NCBI GenBank assembly: GCA_002803225.1
Contig: NXFV01001279.1
Coordinates: forward strand, 1 to 11,996
Direction: 5' to 3'
DNA from: Gamarada debralockiae
Lineage: Eukaryota; Ascomycota; Leotiomycetes; Helotiales; Hyphodiscaceae
Length of the DNA stretch: 11,996 nucleotides
Both the position numbers and the translations under genes were made by a program. The notes beneath the pieces were generated by a model, which ran no database searches, was not told the origin of the DNA, and worked only from the letters and a program-made list of their open reading frames with translations. Positions 1 through 8,500 of the stretch are shown here, piece by piece. Numbering within the stretch: the first letter of the stretch is position 1; each line of letters opens with the position of its first letter.

Positions 1-627
1 TTTCACTAAACCTAGCTTAGACAAGTAATAAAGCTTAAGCTAATATCAGAAGGCTAAATACAAAATAAGTAGCTATAGGACAATATATATAAACGCTTGC
101 TTAAGGCGCTAATACTTAGCGTATATATTTAACTTAAAAGAGTTAATTAATAGCTAATAAAAAAGGGATAAATAGGACTATACTAACAAAGGCAGCAATA
201 AAGGATTTATTTATATTAGTAGAAAGAGATAATAGGGAAAGAACAAGGGTTTAATAAGATATAGATATATAAAGGGCTAAGGCTTACTATAAGAGAGACT
301 ATAGTAAGGGCTTAAGAGAGGCGACTTATAACTAAATATTATATTATCCTAAAGGAAGTATATTTAAAGAAGTATTTAAGAGGTATCTATATAATTCTAA
401 GTACATTGTTATAGACTAATACCTTATCAAGAGAAAAGGAAAGGGATACTTTATAGAACTTTTACCTACTTACCTAAGAGTATATATATTTAAAAAAAAG
501 AAGAGGTCGACCTTTATATAATAAAATCGTTTGATATAGTAAAGCTAGTTTAAGAGGAGATAAGATTAAAGTTATAAGGGGAAGGGAAGAAGGAAGGGCA
601 AGGAATATATTTAAGGAGTATATTTAA

Positions 628-895
628 AGAGTATATTTAAGAATTAGAAGGGTTAAGGAGTTTAATTTAAAGTAAAGACGAAACTATATATATAATTAAC
701 TTAAAGTTAATTTAAGAAAAAGTAAAAGAAAGGAAGGAGTTCTTATTTAAAGGTTAAAGTTAAATTAAAGATAAGAAGTATATTCGAGGATTAGGAGAGT
801 CAAAAAGTTTGATTTAGAGTAAAGATAAAGCTATATATATATATATAGTTAGTTTAAAGTTAACTTAAAGAGGAAGGAAAGAAAAAAAACTCTTT
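628..895. repeat. Diverged tandem direct repeat, period about 147 bp
   Basis: Two copies, about 628-745 and 774-895, line up along their length. Landmarks are a GTTTRATTTA box (660 and 807), AGTAAAGA just after it, a TATATA run, a TTAAAGTTAA box, and a purine tract (AAGGAAGG/GGAAGGAAAG). The period is a multiple of three, so the repeat could once have encoded a 49-residue unit. Point differences are mostly transitions, consistent with RIP. Confidence 0.5.
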
Positions 896-1518
896 AGTGT
901 TATTAATTATAAAAGAGACAAGAAGGCATTATAAATCGATAAAAAGGACTTTAAAGAATATTAGATTATTTATATAATAAAGGAGAGTATAACTTCTCAG
1001 GAAATAGGCCATAAGGTTAAAGGCTAAAGTAAAGAGGTCAAAGTCTATATTTAATACCTATTAGTAATAATAATGAAAAGGAGATACTTAATTAAGCTAA
1101 AGTAAGATCGAATTAATAGTAAAAGGAGGGAATTAGCGTTATTAATGAAATTATCAATAAAGTTATTAATAAGGTTAAAGTTAATTAAAGGAGTTATTAA
1201 AGTTATTAAAGAGTTAAAGGAGTAAGGCTCTTCTTTTATAGAAATTAGGAATAATCATAGGAAAACAAGTAAGTTAATTAAGACTTGCCTAGATTAAAGC
1301 CTAGATTATTGTCTAGATTATTTGTTTTGTTTAAAGGGTTTAAAAAGTAATAAAGTCGATAAGATTAACGTCGTTAAGGGACAATCACATGATTATAGTA
1401 GCTGTACTTAAGTTCTTTTAATAAAGCGATATTTCTTTTTAATTATTTATTTTATATATAATTTCCTTTTCCTTTTTTTTTTATTTTTATTCTTGTGTTT
1501 GAGAGTAAGTGTAAATAT

Positions 1519-1540
1519 AAGGGGGGACAAATGTAGTAGG
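1519..1540 (+). other. Possible polypurine tract and LTR start
   Basis: An AAGGGGGGA purine tract at 1519-1527 is followed at 1532 by TGTAGTAGGG. Fungal Ty3/gypsy-type elements typically carry a G-rich polypurine tract just before an LTR that starts TGT. A matching second LTR cannot be found in the window, so this is only a suggestion. Confidence 0.2.
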
Positions 1541-2336
1541 GAAATCGGTCACATTAATATTAACTTCGCTTAGCTAGATATCACGTACTAGCGGGACATA
1601 AATAGCCTTTACAGCTAAGATAGTACTTAGATACTTACGTATTATATAATATAGTTTTTTACCTCGTTTTTAGATATATTTAGGTATACTTTTAAGTACT
1701 ATAACCTTTGTTTTTTATTATTAGTTTTCGTCGTTATTTTATCCCTCACTGAGAGCACGTGCGATACCCAGCGCAATCGGGACGCGCTTATACTTATATT
1801 TCGCCCCTTCTATAATATAGGCTCTATAGACCCGAAAATCCTAAAGGAATTATTATTTAAACCGCAAGTCGTCTGTAATAGGATCTAATAGCTATAGAAT
1901 TAATATATTAAGCTCCTCTAGAAGATTTAGGAGTACTAAGACTGTCTTTATAGTATTCTATAGAAACGTAATGTAGTGGCTAAAGTAGTAGTATTAGTGC
2001 CCCCGATAACGCTTCACGAGTATTTGAACGTATACTCAAGTAATTACTATCTCCTTAAGTTATAAGAGCTATAGGAGATATAGTAGTACTTCTCCCGGGT
2101 CTATCTCGTTCTCTTCTGATATTAAAAATATAGTATTATAGTCTGTATTATAGTCCGTATCTCTTTACTACAAATCCCTAAGTTAATAGTTATAGCAGAT
2201 CTTAACCTATAACTATATATTAAACTACTATTCCTTATACTATAGACACGTCTTTATCTTAATCTTATCTAACTCTTTATAGAAGGTATTTCGTAAAGCC
2301 TATTAGTTGGCTAGTAAAAAGCTAAGACAGGGTTTA

Positions 2337-2418
2337 GGGCTATAAACAGGAGAGGGGCCGAAAGTAGGGGTAAAAGGCGAAGGAGGGCTATAAACAGGAG
2401 GAGGAAGGTCGAAAATAG
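2337..2418. repeat. Short tandem direct repeat, period 48 bp
   Basis: GGGCTATAAACAGGAG followed by a purine-rich GG..CGAAAGTAG tail occurs at 2337-2367 and again, with few changes, at 2385-2418. It lies inside the RIP-affected block. It may be a minisatellite or part of the dead element. Confidence 0.6.
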
Positions 2419-2815
2419 TCGTAGGAGTTATAGAGCATAGTAGCGGACCTAAAATAGGATTTACTAAACGTGCTAGTATAGTAGAGATCTAAGGAAGGGG
2501 GTATAAACTAAGGGTAGAGACTATAGCTTACTACTTTCTTTTTAAACTACGTTTTTCTTTATATATATAATAAATAGAATAAATTCGAGCTATAGATATA
2601 TATAAAATAGATTAATCTTTAATAAAGAAGCTAAAATCGAGCTTTTTAGAGTATATAGAACAATACTTTTTAAGTATTACAGGCCGTAAAATATCGAATA
2701 AAATGATATTGTGTAGTAAAATTATAATATATAAGAGAATTGTATAGTTGCTAGAACTCAAGATATATAGTAAACAACCTATCACTATAGTAACTAAGAG
2801 TATAGATCTCATTTA

Positions 2816-3488
2816 ACTAAAAATAACTTAAAGAAAAAAGAGTAACGGTCTATAGAACAGAACAAGAGCTAGCTAACCCTAATACAGACGTCATGTGATA
2901 GACCTTTTTGAACGCACAGACGTACTTTTTGACCCCCCAAGAGTAAGAGTTAAGGGTCACGTGATGCGTAAGCACGTGAGGAGGCCTGAAAAATCGGAAT
3001 TTAATAGGAAGCTACGCTTCCAATTAATTAAAAAGAGCTCTATTTATTTAATTAAAGAGTTGGTTTTAGTAAGAGTCAGTGTTCTAGAGCTTAGGGGTGC
3101 GCGGGTCCCTATGCTGCCTATGAGCTTACTTCATGCGATGTACGTCCTAAACCAAAGCCTAAACTCATGGTCCACGTTAAAGCTCAGAAGACAGGAGTAT
3201 CCGATTATTTCAGGATTGGGAGGTGCAGGTGGGTGTGGATAGTCACGTAATATGACTTTCAAAGCTTTTCGAGAGTATCTACAGACCAAGCCAAAATATG
3301 TAAGATTAGTTTCCCACAAAAGGGTCGCGACCTACTGGTTATATCATACATTATATATCCAGAGAATACTAACAGATGATATGAAGATGATATTCGAAAT
3401 CAAGAATCACGTGCGGAAGAATCTTCAAGTCCAGAAATCCGATATCCCATTATCACATTCTAGCACTAAGTAATATAATTTCCTATCC
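2816..3488. other. Intergenic stretch without a supported gene
   Basis: Base composition becomes more balanced here than in the RIP block. Open frames at 2895-3242 and 3252-3473 (plus) and 3131-3319 (minus) show no motif I recognise and overlap one another, so I treat them as chance. Three CACGTG palindromes occur at 2958-2963, 2973-2978 and 3408-3413, and a 6-bp-stem hairpin GGAAGC-TAC-GCTTCC lies at 3009-3023. The end near 3488 is the 3' flank of the chitinase gene. I see no clear polyadenylation signal. Confidence 0.5.
2958..2978. promoter_or_regulatory. Paired CACGTG (E-box-like) sites
   Basis: Two perfect CACGTG palindromes start 15 bp apart (2958-2963, 2973-2978), and a third lies at 3408-3413. 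In fungi CACGTG is bound by bHLH factors such as Cbf1/SREBP types. No gene starts nearby on the plus strand, so function is doubtful and a transposon-derived origin is possible. Confidence 0.25.
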
Positions 3489-5512
3489 TCAACCAGACAT
3501 AGTCGACGAATACACCTCCATACTGGAAGAATTACCCACCGCACTCCAATCCATCGGCTCATAAGGCTCCCCCGTCGCCGTCACATTGGCATAAACAGTT
3601 TGCAGAACTTGTATCTGGTCTTCCGTAGGTGGCAGATATTCTGGTACCATTAACTCAACCTGTCTCTCCTCCAACTCTCCTGCCTCTAACCTCAACCTCC
3701 TCTTCGCAATGCCCTCTCCAACACAACTAACCTGCGGTCCCCCAGCTGATACAATAGCCCGTTCGACGCATCCTGCCTTTATAATCAAAGGTAAATAAAA
3801 GTGGACATAAGCACCAGTCGAGCCTGAAGCAGGCACCCATTGCCAGAAGGTCAAAGCACCGCAACCTTTCTCTTGCTTTTCCAGGTCTGCTCCACCGTCG
3901 GTTACCCAGCCTATGATGTTGTAGATCTCGAATTCGTAGGCGAGGCCTTCGTCCCAGAAGCCGCAGTCGACTGTGGGTGTAGGTGTCGCGGTTGGGGTTG
4001 TGGTCGCGGGAGGGGGTTGAGTTGTGGATGCGGCGGCTGAGCTCGTGATGCCGAACATGGAATCCCACATGCTTATGTCTTCGGACATCAATGACTGTGC
4101 TCGGTTAGTACTTGATATGTGAGGATTTGAGAAGAGAAGAGAGTTCGGATAATGAACACACAGATTCGAAGGAATATGAAGAAGAAAATGGATGTTTACT
4201 GAGAGGTCGGCCAGTGCAGCAAAAGTTGTAGGAAATGAGTCCGCCCAGTCAGTGCCATATAGAACCGTATAAGAACCACTTGTCGTTGTGGACGTTTCGC
4301 TTGTTGTGGAATCGTCATCATCGTTGTTGTTACCTTCACCTTCAATGTTGTTGTCTCCCATCACACCTGGTGGACAGAATGGACACCCAGAGTCGCAGAA
4401 AAGAATGCCTAGATCACAGCTAGATTAGTGGCTGTCTAGAAAAGCGGCAGATAGGAGTGTATGTACAGGGAAGACCACATCCTATACACCCGGGCGTACT
4501 AGTGGGTTTTGGGGTGGTCCCAGATGTCCAGGTAGGGGGTTTTGAATTTAGCACTGGGTCGGTCGTTGATGGCACGGTTGTGGGGTGAGGATTTGGTGTA
4601 ACGGTCAAGATGGTCGGCGCCAAGGTGGTTCCGCCAATAATCGTCGTGCTTCCTCCTATTGTTTCTGTTGCTGGAGGCTCCACATATGTATAGTCTCCCC
4701 AGACGATTGTAGTCCCAGAGCTTGTACTAGTCTCTGTTGCGCCAATGATAGACGTCGTTCCATTAATGACACTAGGAAGAGACAGAAAATGTCAGTTGAG
4801 GCCTCTATATATCGGGGCAAGAGTTTGCGACATGGCTCTGTGTACGACTCTTCATTAAGCTCACAGAGCTTTTGCTCTTATACTTTACAACAGTATTGTC
4901 TCCTTTGATGTAAAGACATTTACAAACCAAATATCATCTAATAATTTAGGACATTGATTGCGATGATATGCCTAAAGTAGAGTGGTTTGCGCAGAGCAAT
5001 GCCGCCAAGTCTTTGAACAGAATGAAAGGGGCTGCGCTTACGGGGTAATAGTAATGCCAAAGGGAGGCGGCTGTACCGAACTTGTCAGGTAGATAGGTCC
5101 GCCGGTCGTGCTGGTGCCTAACGTAACGCCCCATACAGGTATTGCAGTGGTAGTAACTGGTGGGCGATTGGGTCAGTAAAGGGACAGATATTAGAGATCT
5201 AGAGGGACACTTACCTGCGGGGATCGAGATGGTCGTATAAATTGACACATAAATGTACCAAGGATATGTCGATGTTACGCCATTTGTGAGGGTACTCGTG
5301 AGAGTTGTAAGGCTTGAATATGACACCGTGGTGGTCCACAGAGGAAACGAGATTGTTGTTGGAGTGGCCAGAGGCATTGGAGGCCAGATTAAGGTCATGC
5401 CGGGAATGGCAGTAACAAGAAGAGAAGCTGAGCTCCAAATATCCGGGTTTATATAGACAGTACCACCGGATGAACCAGATGAAGAAGAAGACGAATCACC
5501 ATTTTCGGACTG
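3489..5512 (-). other. Linker, cysteine cluster and C-terminal domain
   Basis: After GH18 comes a Ser-rich stretch (about 907-917), then a Ser/Thr/Pro-rich region typical of O-glycosylated linkers. A compact cluster follows: C1133, C1136, C1140, C1144, C1148 and C1151. After an Asn/Asp-rich spacer, a C-terminal domain holds C1253, C1287, C1318 and C1333, with GCGALT and the strongly conserved-looking CVERAIVSAGGP at 1318-1329. It resembles the C-terminus of other killer toxin-like chitinases. I see no Hce2-type domain, which some relatives carry. A KRR triplet at 1340-1342 could be a processing site. Confidence 0.7.
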
Positions 5513-8500
5513 CAAGTCAACGGCCCAATCGGAAATCCCGAGAAAGGTGAGACTCTGGTAGAGGAGCTTTCGCACAGCTTTGTTGGAATCATTCATCTGT
5601 GTCAATCTCAAGGTCAGCGCTGCCTACTCAAATATATTTACTCTTTTTCTGGGTGTTGGCTTCTAGATCGAGCAAGCATACAATGTTCTCGCTGTCTTTG
5701 AGACATCTAGACAAAAAGCGGACCCGAGAAATAGAGGACTTACATAGGCAGCCCATTGGGTACTGTCATAGACCAAGATGTTTGAATAGGAATTGTCATC
5801 CCAGAGAACCTCGGCTAAAGGATTGTCCGAGATGATTGTGTCAAGCTCGTAGTCAGCAATATATCCGGCTGTGTCAGTGCATGGTCCAGGAAGAGCTCCT
5901 GACGCTGGACCAGTATATGTGCACATTTCTGTCCAGCAGCCCGCAGTGGTCATCTGAAAAGAGCGTCCATACGATGATACGCCAACGACAACCATGTTGG
6001 AGTCGACACCTGCTTTAGTGATCATCGACAGTGCATTAATTGTTTCCGTTAGATTTACCTATAAATCAGCATCTTAGAGTCAGCATAAATTCTGTACAGC
6101 CTCAAGACGTTGTAGAAATGATAAAATATCCATTCTCTGACACCCAAGCCAATCTCAAGAAGAAACTTTGCATTCGGAGTTAACTAACGTGAGACCTAAG
6201 GCAATTGCCTCCAGAACAGCCAGGGTCGGAAAATGCGTTACCGTAATCCCATTGCCCATGTAGATCGTAAGTCATGTACACGATATAGTCCACTACTGAA
6301 CTGAGCGCAAGGATGGGGAACTCTTTCAAATACCAGTAGGAGGCTGGAGCAGTAATAGAAACTGTCTTGCCAGGAGCATTAGCAGCGATGGCGTTTGTAA
6401 GTTCATCGAGGAGCAAGAAGAATCCAGTGCTATCTGCGGTGGTTCCGGCCGGGATCCCAGGAATATCAGGCTCATCAGGATATTCCCAATCCCAATCGAT
6501 GCCATCCAGATCATATTCATTTAAGAAATCCACGACATTACTGACAAGTGTCTCACGACTGACCTCGCTACTTACTACTTCCCGAAAGATCATATAGGTA
6601 TCTAGATCAGTGGAGAATGCCCACCCGCCAATGGATAAGATTCGCTTTACTCCCCTTAGGGCGACGAAGAGAGGAAATTGAGGTGCGATCGTGGATATAT
6701 TAAGAGAGCAATCGGCATTGATAGTGGCAAAGGCGAAATGAATGTGAGTATAAAGCGAAGTGTCAATAAGATCGACGCCCATGTTCAAACATGAACGTTG
6801 CCAATTGAAGCCTTCGAAATATGCAACCGAGTAATACTCTGCAGGAGTAGCCGACACCGTGATCATTGTGCCACAGTTTGAGATGCAGCCGTTCTGTCCT
6901 GCTGCGGCTGTGCCAGGAGCGCCGGTCGTTGAGTTGGAGATGGTACAAAACTCCGTGGTAGTCCTGTCACGATATTACAAAAAAGCCATAAAGATGAGAA
7001 ATAGGTTAAACTAACCCACATTGACCCCAAATATCACAGCAAGCGTTGAGGGGACATTCATTTAAGGTGCTCAGGTCGGTTCCAGGTGGTGCCGTGGCTG
7101 TGTCATTAACCTGGGGTCCACAAACAGCGTTGGGAATATTGGCGGGCATCGGACTGTAGCCGGCTACACTCAACGTCTCTGGTCAGCATATTGGATTCAG
7201 ACATTCCCGGAGTCATTGTTCCAGAATATGTGAGAACATGCTAGTTCATGAGGTGCTAATGTTTTGAGTATATACATGGAAGTATATAGAACAATCGCGA
7301 AGGGGAAAATTTTGCTCTGAGAAGTGAACTTACTGCTTAGACAGATATAATCTCCGGCGTATAGGTCGCTGCAACCGTTCCAGCCCTTTTAAAATCTCGT
7401 GGTCAGTATACTCAATTCAGACATTCTCTGGCGTAACTGTAACAGGATGTGTGAGAACATACTAGTTAACAATGTGCTAGAAATTCCGAGTATATACTAG
7501 GAAAATTATACTCTAGAGACAAAAGGAAGAGGAACTTTTGCTGCGAGAAGTTAACTTACCCATGTGTCAGTATTGTAAGTCTCAATGTCGCTCACGGTGA
7601 TGTCGTAGCTTGCAGCAAGGGCCGAGCAGGAATCCCCTGATTGAACCAGATATGAGTAGCAATACCCGTTGGCACTTGGTGATGGCGTATTATCAGGGAG
7701 GGTTCCAGCGCTACAGCAAACGTACTCTCCAACAGCGAGGGTGGAGCATTCCGTTGAACTGGGATTGTACTGAGTGAACTCCGCGGCCGTGATGCCGCAT
7801 TCAGCAGCAAGCGTGGCACCTAGAGGTTGAAAGGTTAGCAATTTATTGTTCTTGTGAATAGTTGCCTTTGCAAGGGAGTGAAGTATAGCAGGACAATAGA
7901 ATGTCTCCTAAGTACAATATCACGTTCCTCTCACGTAATAGCCCGCGGCGGTGTCTTCGGTAGTAAAATAGCATGTACTTGAAGGCTTACATGTATCTCC
8001 AGATTGGACCTTCACTGTGTTGCAGTTACTGCGAGCAGACAACTTCCGTCCAAATCGTTCCGAACGCACTGCCAACGTGGTTGAACTTGTCGAGTTACCA
8101 GTTGTACTGTTACTGTTATGGAAAAGAGTCGGGGCGAGGAAGGTGATATTTTGCCACGGCTTCGTCTCGGCCATGGTAAGGCAGCTGCTATTTTTGAAAG
8201 ACTGGACAGCAAGTTGCACTGATGAAAGATCGGCCTGCGTGTTGACAACGATTCCTAAGGAGTATCTTGCAGTACGATTATCGCAGACCTGAACTACAAG
8301 GTTCTCAGCAACACTTCCATCGCTCTGAACTTGAGCAGAGAGTTGTTCAAGGACCGAGGTGATCACGCCTTGGTTTGCAAGTCCGGATCCGACATAGGCC
8401 TGTGGTCAACATCTCACAGTCAGCATACTGAAATCAAACATTATTAGGAATAAATGTTCTACAATAGATGAGAAAATACTGGGCAATAATGTGCTAGAAA

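Larger units (their letters stand above)
1..2815. mobile_element. RIP-degraded repeat block, probably retroelement relic
   Basis: This stretch is visibly AT-rich and carries no plausible gene. It is packed with TA and nearly free of CA and TG: in 1801-1920 I count about 21 TpA against one CpA and one TpG, while CpG persists. That is the classic outcome of fungal repeat-induced point mutation, which turns CpA into TpA. From 1 to about 1440 the plus strand is also strongly C-poor and purine-rich, suggesting one coding-strand bias before decay. The stretch around 260-540 reads as short open pieces separated mainly by TAA and TAG, as RIP of CAA, CAG or TGG codons would produce. The repeat family cannot be named by eye. 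An LTR retroelement is the likeliest guess, from the purine tract at 1519-1527 and the bulk of the block. Confidence 0.6.
7341..8024 (-). other. Two LysM chitin-binding motifs
   Basis: LysM 1 spans residues 345-391: CNTVKVQSGDTC, then ECGI, YNPSS and a closing GEYVCC. Its coding sequence is split by the intron 7990-7820. LysM 2 spans 409-457: CYSYLVQSGDSC, then ALAASYDIT, YNTDTW and GDYIC, split by the intron 7559-7386. LysM motifs bind GlcNAc oligomers, and in this family they would anchor the enzyme to chitin. The two motifs are clearly related, yet their introns sit at different places: after the first conserved cysteine in LysM 1, and near the end in LysM 2. Confidence 0.9.

Noticed and set aside
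2612..2812. 66-codon minus-strand frame, very hydrophobic, like a small membrane protein
   Set aside because: It lies wholly in RIP-altered AT-rich DNA, where Ile/Leu/Tyr codons dominate by composition. It has no flanking signals.
2895..3242. 115-codon plus-strand frame downstream of the RIP block
   Set aside because: No recognisable domain, erratic composition, overlap with an equally open minus frame, and no promoter or intron signals.
3252..3473. 73-codon plus-strand frame converging on the chitinase stop
   Set aside because: Short, with no family motif. It lies in the 3' flank of the chitinase on the opposite strand and is best explained by chance.
7164..7170. Alternative AG acceptor four bases upstream for intron 5
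   Set aside because: It gives an immediate in-frame TAG after the split codon. The acceptor at 7165-7164 restores the family reading LST-GYSPMPA.
7934..7990. Extension of exon 3 to a GTGAGA donor near 7934
   Set aside because: It would insert a cysteine-containing tail into LysM 1 and put exon 4 out of frame with the remaining acceptor. The GTAAGC donor at 7990 restores a complete LysM.
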